A stretch of DNA of 64,000 nt from Leptolyngbya sp. FACHB-261. Its GTDB lineage: Bacteria > Cyanobacteriota > Cyanobacteriia > FACHB-261. The notes beneath the pieces were generated by a model. The model had not been told where the DNA came from and searched no databases. It was given only the letters and a program-made list of their open reading frames with translations. The stretch lies in the NCBI RefSeq assembly GCF_014696065.1, contig NZ_JACJPL010000024.1:62001-126000 (forward strand), written 5' to 3'. Of this stretch, positions 1 to 8,006 are shown one piece after another. The translations under genes were made by a program, and so were the position numbers. Numbering within the stretch: the first letter of the stretch is position 1; each line of letters starts with the position of its first letter.

Positions 1-1868
1 TGAAACAGGTTGATTAGATTTTTGATTACCGAGCGGGGAGCAAACTTAACTGAGTTCAGTTTGAGTTCACCAGCCTCCAGTTTGGATAGATCCAGAATGT
101 CGTTGATAATTGCCAGTAGACTTTCACCACCGTGACTGATGGAGTGAATATATCCTTGCTGTTCAGGGTCAAGAGCGGTGGTTTCTAGTAACTGCGTGAA
201 GCCTAGAATGGCGTTCATCGGTGTGCGAATTTCATGGCTCATATTGGCTAGAAAATCGCTCTTAGCCTGGTTGGCTTTTTCGGCCTGGATTGCTGCTTCG
301 CGTAGGGCCGTCTGCGAAGATTCCAAAGCAGCCAGTAATAAACTATGCCGTAATTCCTGTGCCGCTTCGATTTCTAGAGATTCCCAGGGCAGAGAGTGGT
401 CTCGAACCAGTTCTCTCCAGACCTCAAATGAGCCTCTAGGCGAGAGCCGCACAGTCCCTTCTGGCGTGACGGATACAGCCTCGCTGGGATTGCCAGCCCA
501 GCTGACTGTGTAGCTTTGCTCAGGTCGGAACCAAATGATGTGATAGGAGGTTTGCCTAACGACGATCGAGATGGCTAAAATCCCACTGGCTTCGATTTTG
601 AGGTGCTCTGCTTTTGGATATTGCTCAACCAGGCTATCGGTATAAAAGATCTCCTGTTTTTGGGCTAGTAACCAAGTGAGGAGGTCTTGGATTTGTTCTT
701 TGTCAGGGGTTTGCCCGACTAGGATGAGTTGGCTGCCTAAGGCAATTGCTACGCCTTGGGCTCGCACTAGATTTAGGAGAGCATCTTTATTGCGTTTGAG
801 GACGGTTTCGACTCGGTCTGGATACTTCAACAGATCTTGCCTGAACCCTTCTCCAATTTGCCTAATTTGTTCGCGGTAGCCTTGTAATTCTCGCTCTTGC
901 TGCAAGACAAATTCTACAGAGATTAATTGGCCCAGGAGTTCGCATACTCTTCGGGTTTCATAGCCAATCAGCCTGGGCGTGTAGTGATGGCAAGCGATTA
1001 AGCCCCACAGCTGATTTTGATCGATTAAGGGAATGGATAGGGAGGCGGAGACGCCCATGTTGCGCAAGTATTCGAGATGGCAGGGTGAGACACCTCGCAA
1101 TCCGGATTGGCTTAGATCAAGGGGGAAGTTAGCCTCTTCAGTTGAGAGTAGATTGACAGGCTGATGATTCACATCAGGAATCATGCGCAGCCATTTTCGG
1201 GTGAATAAGCTTCTGGCTACAGGAGGGATATCAGCGGCAGGATAGCGCAGTCCCATATAACTCTCTAGCCCAGAGCTGAGTTCTTCTGCTACCACAGTGC
1301 CGCTATGGTCAGCATCAAAGCGGTAGATCATAACCCGATCAAATTCAATTATTTTACGAACTTCTCTTGCTGCATTTTGAAATAGTTGTGCGAGTGTAGA
1401 GGCTTGTTTAATGTTAATAATAGCGGGTCTTAAGCGGTCATAAAATTTGTTTAATTGAGAGCATTGTAGCGATGGTAGGGGTTCCAATTCAAGGATCAGG
1501 GCTTCAGCAGACTGATGCACACAGGCTAAGAAGGTTTCAGCTTGAGTGCGCGGCTGATCAAAGTGCTGTTGGGGCTTTAGGGTGACTGGGAAGGGATTGG
1601 AGGTCTCAGACTCTTCTGCTAGTGCTGCGGTGATGTCTTGAACGGTTGTTTCAGCAAAAACCTGCGTTAGCCTCTGACCCAGTAAAGATTCTGGTGCAAG
1701 CCCCAAATATTCCTGAGTGTTCTGGCTGAGCTGCACAATTCTAAGATCTGGTTGTTGCAGCGCTAGGAGCACACCGTGAGGCTGGATCTGGCCAATGATA
1801 TGGAGCGGCTCGCGGTCGTCCATTGCTAGACCAATCAGCTCAGAGGTAACTTGCTTCAGAGGCTTCAT
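1..1868 (-). CDS. Phytochrome-like sensor histidine kinase, C-terminus cut by window edge
   Basis: A red/far-red type photoreceptor kinase read on the minus strand; 622 codons are visible and the frame runs off the window at position 1. Domain order is PAS (QPHGVLLAL near residue 33), GAF, PHY, then HisKA. The GAF domain carries the phytochrome motif [14 protein letters not shown] and the bilin-attachment context [13 protein letters not shown], so the chromophore Cys used by cyanobacterial Cph1-type proteins is present. The H-box [17 protein letters not shown] lies near residue 560, and the ATP-binding HATPase domain is outside the window. The ATG at 1868 is the first good start, giving the short N-terminus typical of the family, although the frame stays open further upstream. 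Light input and autophosphorylation are family knowledge; no response regulator is visible next to it. Confidence 0.93.
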   Translation of the reverse strand, partial: MKPLKQVTSELIGLAMDDREPLHIIGQIQPHGVLLALQQPDLRIVQLSQNTQEYLGLAPESLLGQRLTQVFAETTVQDITAALAEESETSNPFPVTLKPQQHFDQPRTQAETFLACVHQSAEALILELEPLPSLQCSQLNKFYDRLRPAIINIKQASTLAQLFQNAAREVRKIIEFDRVMIYRFDADHSGTVVAEELSSGLESYMGLRYPAADIPPVARSLFTRKWLRMIPDVNHQPVNLLSTEEANFPLDLSQSGLRGVSPCHLEYLRNMGVSASLSIPLIDQNQLWGLIACHHYTPRLIGYETRRVCELLGQLISVEFVLQQERELQGYREQIRQIGEGFRQDLLKYPDRVETVLKRNKDALLNLVRAQGVAIALGSQLILVGQTPDKEQIQDLLTWLLAQKQEIFYTDSLVEQYPKAEHLKIEASGILAISIVVRQTSYHIIWFRPEQSYTVSWAGNPSEAVSVTPEGTVRLSPRGSFEVWRELVRDHSLPWESLEIEAAQELRHSLLLAALESSQTALREAAIQAEKANQAKSDFLANMSHEIRTPMNAILGFTQLLETTALDPEQQGYIHSISHGGESLLAIINDILDLSKLEAGELKLNSVKFAPRSVIKNLINLF

Positions 1869-2625
1869 AACGAGGGTTGGAGTGATGTCCCGTTTAATAT
1901 GCCCTTCCAGGGCTGCCAACGCACGGTTCTGACAGCAAATTTGACTGTTCCTACAGCAAGGTCAGTGGCATAGCAGCTAAAGCTTAGTAGCGATCAATAC
2001 CTTTAGGGTGCTGATGCCTAAGTTAGACGCTTGGCATAGAGGCTGTTAGCGAAATGAGAAACCCGACGATGAAGCGCGATACTTGTTTGGGATCAAGAAG
2101 AAGGCTCTGCTTGGTAGCTCAGTTGACAATTAGAGGTGATGCTCTCTATTAGCTTCTTATATTAAGACATGCCTTGTGCTTAGTAGCAGATTCATTCCAT
2201 GTACTCATCAAAATCTTCTAAAGGCCTGTCAAAATAGAAGCTATTTAAATTAAGCCTTTAGCACTACCACTTTGACGACGCTTGCCGGATAGAATAAAGC
2301 ATACTAGTTTTAGAATCGTTGATTGTTCTGCGTGCTCATAACGTCATCGCCGCTCAGTGCAGCTTGGAACAATCTTTGCCATTGATTTTTTGCTCGGTCA
2401 ATCTCGACTTGGTGCATTGCCACTCAGTTAGAGGATTACATGGTGAATCTAGTCTATTGCAGCAAGGAATAGCCGTCTGGGATCTTGAGGCTACCCTGTA
2501 GCGCATCCTCAATTGCCAATTTAGCGCCCGATATTGGGATTGGCCTTTTTTGGGTGAGGGCTCTCATGAAGTGTATTGAGCCATTTGCCATAGCTCGTCA
2601 ATGAGCATGCTTTACAATTGAGACA
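1869..2625. other. Intergenic region without recognised gene
   Basis: About 750 bases between the phytochrome gene start and the DUF433 gene. Short open frames exist but none resembles a known protein or has a convincing ribosome-binding site. It presumably holds the phytochrome promoter; I see no strong hairpin. Confidence 0.5.
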
Positions 2626-2871
2626 ATGTACAGCTTTGCGATAGCTATGGACAGAATTGCAGTTGACTCTCAAATTCATTTCGGCAAGCCCTGCATTGCA
2701 GGTACACGTATTACTGTGCATAGCGTTCTCCAATTACTAACGGAAGGACTTTCGTTTGAAGAAATCATTCGGGACTATTATCCAGACATTCAAGTTGAGG
2801 ACATTCGAGCCTGTCTGCGGTACGCAATGGCGTTGGTGACGGCTGAAGACATTCACCTTGCATCGGCTTAA
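2626..2871 (+). CDS. DUF433 protein, probable antitoxin
   Basis: An 81-residue DUF433 protein. The core reads HFGKPCIAGTRITVHSVLQL followed by LSFEEIIRDYYPDIQVEDIRACLRYA, the DUF433 signature of a short beta segment and a helix-turn-helix-like half. DUF433 proteins commonly act as DNA-binding antitoxins next to PIN-like DUF5615 proteins. Its stop TAA shares one A with the ATG of the next gene, so the two are translationally coupled. An alternative start is the ATG at 2647 (MDRIAV), which gives a more usual family N-terminus; neither start has a strong Shine-Dalgarno sequence. The antitoxin role is inferred from family and gene order. Confidence 0.85.
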   Translation: MYSFAIAMDRIAVDSQIHFGKPCIAGTRITVHSVLQLLTEGLSFEEIIRDYYPDIQVEDIRACLRYAMALVTAEDIHLASA

Positions 2872-3233
2872 TGATGAAACTTCTCCTTGACCAGGATGTT
2901 TATGCCCTGACAGCGAGATTTTTAGTTGATGCTGGATATGATGTACTCCTGGCTGCTCAACTTGGTCTTTCACGAGCAACTGATGAGGAGATATTGAAAA
3001 CAGCCCAGGATCAGAACCGGCTTCTTATCACTCGTGACCGAGATTATGGCAACCTCGTTTTCGTTAAGGCAATGGGTACTGGTGTTATTTACCTTAGGGT
3101 GCTGCCCGATAACATTGATAGAGTTCATCATGAACTAATACGGGTTTTGAAAACCTACACTGCGGAGGAATTATCAAGAGCATTTGTGGTTGTAGAGTCA
3201 GATGGATACAGATTTAGAAAGCTGGTCTCATAG
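2871..3233 (+). CDS. DUF5615 PIN-like protein, probable toxin
   Basis: A 120-residue DUF5615 (Mut7-C/PIN-like) protein. Acidic residues typical of the fold are visible in MKLLLDQDVYALTARFL (residues 2-18), SRATDEEILKTAQ (about 54-66) and LLITRDRDYGNLVF (about 71-84). PIN-fold proteins of this type are probable ribonucleases and pair with DUF433 antitoxins, as here. The start may be either of two adjacent ATGs (2871 or 2874). The cassette stands alone between a phytochrome gene and accessory DNA, consistent with a mobile stability or stress module. No experimental evidence for nuclease activity can be read from sequence. Confidence 0.85.
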   Translation: MMKLLLDQDVYALTARFLVDAGYDVLLAAQLGLSRATDEEILKTAQDQNRLLITRDRDYGNLVFVKAMGTGVIYLRVLPDNIDRVHHELIRVLKTYTAEELSRAFVVVESDGYRFRKLVS

Positions 3234-3425
3234 GTTCTATAGTTTTAGCCGCAGTAGCCAATAAGGGCCTTAGGGTATTAGAACTTAGAAGTTGATTCAG
3301 AGTTGGGTCGCGGTCCTTACAACATCTTGTTTAGGGCAACAGAGTCTTGAGTGACAAACAATTTTTCGGCTACCCGCTTGACTCCAGCGTCCAGTGCCTG
3401 GTATGTTCCGTCACAGGTCACTGGA

Positions 3426-3507
3426 CCCCTAGCGTCCCCCAAAGTCTTGTACGAACTTTGGGGAACTAACCGCCGGGTTGTGAATTTGACAACCTGGCGG
3501 CTAGGGG
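3426..3507. repeat. Nested inverted-repeat element (three-stem fold)
   Basis: Outer arms CCCCTAGC (3426-3433) and GCTAGGGG (3500-3507) enclose two hairpins. The first is CCCCAAAGT (3437-3445) with ACTTTGGGG (3455-3463). The second is a 12-base arm (3470-3481) with 3489-3500, with one G-T wobble. The result is a closed three-way-junction-like fold in DNA or RNA. It lies between the toxin-like gene and two small unknown genes. The identity is unknown: it could be a small palindromic repeat, a transposon end or a structured RNA. Confidence 0.7.
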
Positions 3508-3585
3508 GCAGTTTAGCACCTGCCTTTATTGGCCCTGCATAAGGGTCAAAGGCTTCTATTGCCCTCAAGAATTGGAGTTTTTGCT

Positions 3586-3936
3586 ATGCACCTGACTCGG
3601 GTGTTGCAGCCGCAGCTTTGCATTTCCTTAGCTCAAGTCGCGCAGTTTCTAGGCATCTCTCCGGCCCTGATCTGCCGCATCGAACACTGGGCACAAATCC
3701 TCTTCGTGCATCGCGCCGACCGAGGCGGCCTGTTCCTCAGCTATCGCAAATTTGCCGCTTGGGTCGAAGCCTGCGCCCAAACCATTCGCGTCTGCACCGA
3801 TCTGCACCTACTCGAATGGCTAGGCGAAGTGATCAAAGCCGAACTTCAGCGCTTTCAATACCCCGAAACTACGCTCAACTACTGGCGACAACTCTGGAGC
3901 CAGCAACACTACAAGCTGCGGCTGCAAACCGCCTGA
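3586..3936 (+). CDS. Small hypothetical protein with helix-turn-helix-like segment
   Basis: A 116-residue basic protein that I do not recognise. The N-terminal part LAQVAQFLGISPALICRIE looks like a helix-turn-helix, so DNA binding is possible. The C-terminal half is aromatic and basic (LNYWRQLWSQQHYKL). The ATG at 3586 is preceded by TTGGAG with about 8 bases spacing, so I prefer it to the upstream in-frame codon at 3529. It is followed by a second small gene at 3985 with the same C-rich codon use; the two may be co-transcribed and end at the hairpin at 4554. Codon bias supports a real gene; the function is unknown. Confidence 0.65.
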   Translation: MHLTRVLQPQLCISLAQVAQFLGISPALICRIEHWAQILFVHRADRGGLFLSYRKFAAWVEACAQTIRVCTDLHLLEWLGEVIKAELQRFQYPETTLNYWRQLWSQQHYKLRLQTA

Positions 3937-3984
3937 CCTGCTCCCTGACCGGCATTCCAGTCCCCAACTTTTTGCCCATCCCCC

Positions 3985-4302
3985 ATGACTTCCCAGCTCC
4001 GTCTGCGTCTAGCCGACCACATCGTCCGCCGACTGCAACTGCCCGCCCTGCTCAAGCTGATGCTGCTGGTGATTGCCAACTACATCGAGCCTAACGGCAG
4101 CCAGTCCCGCGTCACGCTCGACCTGCTCAGCTGCAACAGCAACCTCGACGCCGACCAACTGAAACTGCTCCTGGTCAGCCTCGAAGCCCGCGACTTGGTT
4201 CGCAAAGTCACCGTCCATCCCGAAGGTGGTGGCCCAAGCGTATCGCTCTACAGCCTGTCGCCTAGCTTGCTCCGCGTCGTGCAGAACAGCGACGGCGCTT
4301 GA
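3985..4302 (+). CDS. Small hypothetical protein, winged-helix-like
   Basis: A 105-residue protein without a recognised family. The pattern of helices followed by DLLSCNSNLDADQLKLLLVS, LEARDLVRKVTV and a beta-hairpin (GGGPSVSLYSL) resembles a small winged helix. It follows the gene at 3586 by 48 bases on the same strand. Beyond its TGA stop the same frame stays open for 22 more codons (NAADITNVTRYIDTLRYSQ), which looks protein-like. The ancestral protein may have been longer, or the stop may be read through. Function unknown. Confidence 0.6.
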   Translation: MTSQLRLRLADHIVRRLQLPALLKLMLLVIANYIEPNGSQSRVTLDLLSCNSNLDADQLKLLLVSLEARDLVRKVTVHPEGGGPSVSLYSLSPSLLRVVQNSDGA

Positions 4303-4391
4303 ACTCATTTGAACGCCGCCGACATCACCAACGTCACCCGGTACATTGACACCTTGCGCTACTCGCAATAGACATGCAACCACTCACCAGT

Positions 4392-4454
4392 GCAATGTCG
4401 CTCAGTGCATTAGCAATGTCACTGCCTACATTGGCAATGTCAGCGCTTGCAGAA
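4392..4454. repeat. Three direct repeats with 21-base period
   Basis: GCAATGTC begins at 4392, 4413 and 4434, exactly 21 bases apart, and the intervening bases are partly conserved. Just downstream, ATTGCAGCC occurs twice in tandem (4521 and 4531). The array is iteron-like but has only three units. It lies between a small accessory gene and a terminator. Confidence 0.6.
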
Positions 4455-4553
4455 ACTATGGGCGCTCCTCACATTCGTCTTGTCACTGCTCCGATCTCGA
4501 ATGCAGGCCGATGCATTCGTATTGCAGCCCATTGCAGCCGCTGGACCCAAAGA

Positions 4554-4579
4554 AAAGAGGCTGGTTCGCCAGCCTCTTT
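4554..4579. terminator. Bidirectional terminator hairpin
   Basis: AAAGAGGCTGG pairs perfectly with CCAGCCTCTTT around a TTCG tetraloop. T-rich bases follow on both strands (TTTATC on plus, TTTTCTTT on minus). It separates the plus-strand small genes from the minus-strand pseudokinase gene ending at 4606. Confidence 0.85.
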
Positions 4580-4605
4580 ATCATCCCCCCTTAACCACGT
4601 GCTTT

Positions 4606-7600
4606 TTACAACAGACCGCGTGAGCGCTGGTAATCTCGAATCAGAATGGCGTTGCGTAACTCGGTTGACGACAGCACCGACATGGGGAACTCCCCAGGTG
4701 AGTAGCGAGGCTGATACCAGCTCTGGCGCTTGAAGTAGCTCTGCAACTGCGGGTCGGTAAACTGACGACCGTGACGAGCGTAGATCTCATTGCGCATCAG
4801 GCTCAGTTGCCAAGCACTCCGCCCCGACAAATCACTAAGCGTGAGCGGACGCGTCAAGCTACCGCTCGGCACAGGCTGCGCTGCTGCGGACGTGCCACCT
4901 GAATTGTTAGGCGGCAAGTTGCCACCGGAGCCATTAGCACTGGCCATACTAGGCCGTGGTGTTGAATCCAACTGCGGCGTGGTGCGAACCGGTCTAGGTG
5001 CCGTTGCTGTTGCCGAGTTTGAGGCGGGAGCTTGAGGCGCTCCTGCCTGTGAGCCTGCCTGAGTTCCACCTAGAGCAGCAGCACCGTTGGTGGCACCATT
5101 GGAGGCCGTGCCAGGGGAATTAGAGCTGGGAGCATTACCCAAACCGCTATCCGAGCCAGAGCTGCCACTATTGTCAGGCGCGGCATTAGCACCATCCTCA
5201 GAGCCAAGGTCTGGTTGTCCACCTTCCAAATCACCGGAGTCAGGCAACTGGTTGTTAGGAGTCACAGGCGCAGTAGGCGCAGGTGCAGATGGCGCTGCGG
5301 GCGTCACTGGTGAAGCTGGATTCACTGGCAACGGACGCGAAGCCGAAGGCACAGTAGGCGAGGGCAGGCGCAGATTGGGCTCCGCCACAAAGGGATTGGG
5401 CGATATCGGTGGCGGCGGCATCGGTGCCGCTGCCATCGAACTTGGAGGCTCGGGCAGTGGCGGTGCAGACTGCGTTTTCAAGACATCCTTCAGCCGAGCC
5501 ATCGAGTCGGTCAGGCCACCGGTTGCTGACATCTGTGTGCCTGCACCTATTGGCGGCACCGGCCCAGGTGCGACGGCACTGGTTTCTGGCGGGCTGCCCT
5601 CAGGCGCAGTGGCGATCTCCGGTTCCCCGTTTGCAGGCGCAGTCGTCTGGTCGGGATTTACAGCGGTTGCTTGTCCCTCACCGCCCAGATTGGGTGCAGG
5701 CTGCTGGTCAGACATCAACATCCACGACCAAACCCCCGCTCCCGCGAACAGCAGCGAAGCCGCCCCCACACTGGTCACCAAATCGCCAGCAAAGCGCCGC
5801 CGCGAAGGACTCGGTTCGGCATACAGTTCGTCTTGCAGATGAGGTTGGACTTCTGGGCTGTAGAAATCCGGCACCTGCTCCGCATCCACTTCCACCGAGT
5901 GCAGGCGAATGGCGTTGAAGAAATCCTGCTCTTCTGGCGTTGGCTTGCGGTAGGGTGGCTGAGCCTGAGCGCCCACACTGCTGGGCGGCGTAAACCCTGG
6001 GTTGAAGCCAACTGCCGGTGCATCTGATTGCAAGTTGGACTGAGAATTGGACAGCGTCAGTGGCGCTGGGTCCAAGTGGTCCAGTCTGAGACTGAAGATC
6101 GGATCCGAGGCCGAGCTGCGCTCCATAGACGCAGTGTCGTCTAGCCTTGGCCCTTTGCCTAAGCCGTTACTTGAGCCATTGCGGGAGGCAAAACCGTTAG
6201 CTCGTTGAGCCTTAGACTGACGCGCTGCCGCTTGATCCAGTTGTTGCAGCAGCGCATCCACCACGGCATCCGGCGGCTGGTCTTCGTCCTGAAAGAAGTT
6301 AGGTGGCAGCGGCGGCACCGGGGGAGCCGGTTTGGCGGGAGTCGTTTGGTTGACCTGATTAAGCCAGGCTTCGACCACATCCTCTAGAGGTTCTGGCGGT
6401 TCCCCATTGGTCTGAGCCGCTGAGCTGGCAGTCGGCGGTTGCAGATAAACAGTCGCCTCATCATCCGGTGTCAGCTTAAAAGTTGCCTCTGCACTGGGCT
6501 GATGCAGAGGCGTAGACAGATTGTTAGCTGGGAAGCCCACTTCTGTGTCTACGTCTGCATGGGATGAGAGGTCAAACGCTGACTCCGCCCGTGGACTGGC
6601 GGCAACCGGCACCGAGCTAGACTCAGGCAAATCGTAGGGTGCAAAGCCAGCTTCTGTATCTACATCAGCTTCTTCATCGGCTTCATCGGCACCGGCCTGC
6701 TTAGGCATCGAGCCGTTCACTGACCCATTGGCATGCACAGGCACTTGAGCCGCGAAATCAGGCGCTGCCTCTGCGGCCACATCGTAAGTGACAGCTGAGG
6801 CCGCGCTGACTTGAGGCGTGGTCCATTCAGCAGGGTCGAGCTGGTCGAGTGCTTCTAAAACGCTTTGGACAGTGGGAAAGCGATCGCCAGGTTGGGGAGC
6901 CAACAGCTGCTCTAGCAGCCGCAGCAGACCAGCGCTAATCGGTTCGCGGTTGCTGCTGAGGTCCAGACTTTGCTGCCAGGTCATGTTCAGCGTGGTTGGC
7001 AGCGGCGTCAGCAGGGGCGCTTGATAAAACAGTTCCTCGGGCGGTTGGCCGGTCAGCAGTTGCAGGGCAATCACCCCCACTGCATAGAGGTCACTGTGGC
7101 AAAAGGCACGACCCGTTTGCATCTGATCCAGCGGCGCGTAGCTGGGGATGAGGGCATGACCACCGGGTTCATCTAACACCGAAGATTGCAGGCGGCGCAA
7201 CGCCTCTGCAAACACGCCGAAGTCGCTAAGCAACGGCTGGTGGGAGCTGCTGTGCAGCAAAATGCTGTTGGGTGTCAGGTTGCGGTGGATGATGCCTGAC
7301 TGATGCAACGGCAGCAGCACCGCCAGAATGTCCCGCATCAGCCCGACCACCTCTGGCTCGGCTAAGTGAGGCAAGCGATGGGGCTGAGTCTGCTCAAACT
7401 GGTTGGCTATACGGTCGCGCCAGTGGCCCCGTTCTTGCTGGCTGAGCAGGTTTAGGAGAGGCTCAGCATCGGGGTGTGCCTGCACCAGAAACAGTCGGTC
7501 CTGCTCTGTAAAAGCCGCAACTGGCTTCAGAATCTGAGGATGATCGAGCCCTCGCAAGTCAGCAATGGCATCTTCAAAGGCTTCCAGGCAGTGCTCCAGC

Positions 7601-7785
7601 ACATACACCCCCGGATTGCGGGGCGTGAACTCCTGGAGTTCAACCAACTGCTCGCCATCTTCGAGGTCCACCGCCAGATACAGACGACTATTGGTCGCTT
7701 GACGGAGGAGGCTCTGAATGCGAAAGCGCTTATGCAGCAGGGTGTCGACAGCCAGATCGGCAGTGAGCAGGCAGGGGGACGTCAT
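4606..7785 (-). CDS. Membrane-anchored pseudokinase with C-terminal YARHG domain
   Basis: A 1059-residue Hanks-type kinase homolog in which the catalytic residues are lost. The glycine loop is absent (LLRQATNSRLYL), the ATP-binding Lys position is Gln (LVELQEF, about residue 47), HRD is HRN, and the Mg-binding Asn is Ser (IIHRNLTPNSILL, about 160-172); SDFGVF remains. The kinase-like region spans about 1-305. A long acidic then Pro/Ser/Ala-rich linker follows, with one membrane segment near 665-690 (VGAASLLFAGAGVW), and the last 65 residues contain NEIYARHGRQF, the YARHG domain thought to bind cell-wall or extracellular ligands. The ATG at 7785 has GAGGAA 8 bases upstream; an upstream TTG in frame is less likely. 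It lies 221 bases downstream of the active-looking kinase at 8007-9896 and may work with it. Confidence 0.9.
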   Translation of the reverse strand: MTSPCLLTADLAVDTLLHKRFRIQSLLRQATNSRLYLAVDLEDGEQLVELQEFTPRNPGVYVLEHCLEAFEDAIADLRGLDHPQILKPVAAFTEQDRLFLVQAHPDAEPLLNLLSQQERGHWRDRIANQFEQTQPHRLPHLAEPEVVGLMRDILAVLLPLHQSGIIHRNLTPNSILLHSSSHQPLLSDFGVFAEALRRLQSSVLDEPGGHALIPSYAPLDQMQTGRAFCHSDLYAVGVIALQLLTGQPPEELFYQAPLLTPLPTTLNMTWQQSLDLSSNREPISAGLLRLLEQLLAPQPGDRFPTVQSVLEALDQLDPAEWTTPQVSAASAVTYDVAAEAAPDFAAQVPVHANGSVNGSMPKQAGADEADEEADVDTEAGFAPYDLPESSSVPVAASPRAESAFDLSSHADVDTEVGFPANNLSTPLHQPSAEATFKLTPDDEATVYLQPPTASSAAQTNGEPPEPLEDVVEAWLNQVNQTTPAKPAPPVPPLPPNFFQDEDQPPDAVVDALLQQLDQAAARQSKAQRANGFASRNGSSNGLGKGPRLDDTASMERSSASDPIFSLRLDHLDPAPLTLSNSQSNLQSDAPAVGFNPGFTPPSSVGAQAQPPYRKPTPEEQDFFNAIRLHSVEVDAEQVPDFYSPEVQPHLQDELYAEPSPSRRRFAGDLVTSVGAASLLFAGAGVWSWMLMSDQQPAPNLGGEGQATAVNPDQTTAPANGEPEIATAPEGSPPETSAVAPGPVPPIGAGTQMSATGGLTDSMARLKDVLKTQSAPPLPEPPSSMAAAPMPPPPISPNPFVAEPNLRLPSPTVPSASRPLPVNPASPVTPAAPSAPAPTAPVTPNNQLPDSGDLEGGQPDLGSEDGANAAPDNSGSSGSDSGLGNAPSSNSPGTASNGATNGAAALGGTQAGSQAGAPQAPASNSATATAPRPVRTTPQLDSTPRPSMASANGSGGNLPPNNSGGTSAAAQPVPSGSLTRPLTLSDLSGRSAWQLSLMRNEIYARHGRQFTDPQLQSYFKRQSWYQPRYSPGEFPMSVLSSTELRNAILIRDYQRSRGLL

Positions 7786-7933
7786 AGACTGTTCCTCAGT
7801 CTCCAAAAGCGCAACGGGTAGAAGTTGGCACTGCTTATCCCTACAGCAAAGTTCGGTTGCGACCGGAAAATACTCAGCTCGGCTTTAGCGAACTCAGCCT
7901 TAAGTCAGTTGATCTGTGCCTGCACCCAGACCA

Positions 7934-7973
7934 GAAAAACCCGTCCAGTCCCAGAACTCTGGGCAAGACGGGT
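7934..7973 (-). terminator. Rho-independent terminator of the kinase gene
   Basis: On the minus strand ACCCGTC pairs with GACGGGT, enclosing an inner CCCAGA/TCTGGG stem, and is followed by a run of Ts (A-run 7935-7939 on plus). It lies 33 bases past the stop of the gene at 8007 and separates it from the pseudokinase gene. Confidence 0.85.
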
Positions 7974-8006
7974 CAGAAGTTATCCACTCAGGAGCTAACG
8001 AATTCG

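Noticed and set aside
2319-2501. 60-codon frame upstream of the DUF433 gene
   Set aside because: No domain and no Shine-Dalgarno sequence.
3317-3568. Open frames on both strands across the nested inverted repeat
   Set aside because: No domain or ribosome-binding site; the region is better explained by its hairpins.
4392-4454. Short CRISPR-like array
   Set aside because: Only an 8-base unit repeats at 21 bases, too short for CRISPR repeats and spacers, and no cas gene is present.
5087-5842. Long open frame on the plus strand opposite the pseudokinase gene
   Set aside because: Composition mirrors the Pro/Ser/Ala-rich coding strand; no ribosome-binding site or domain.
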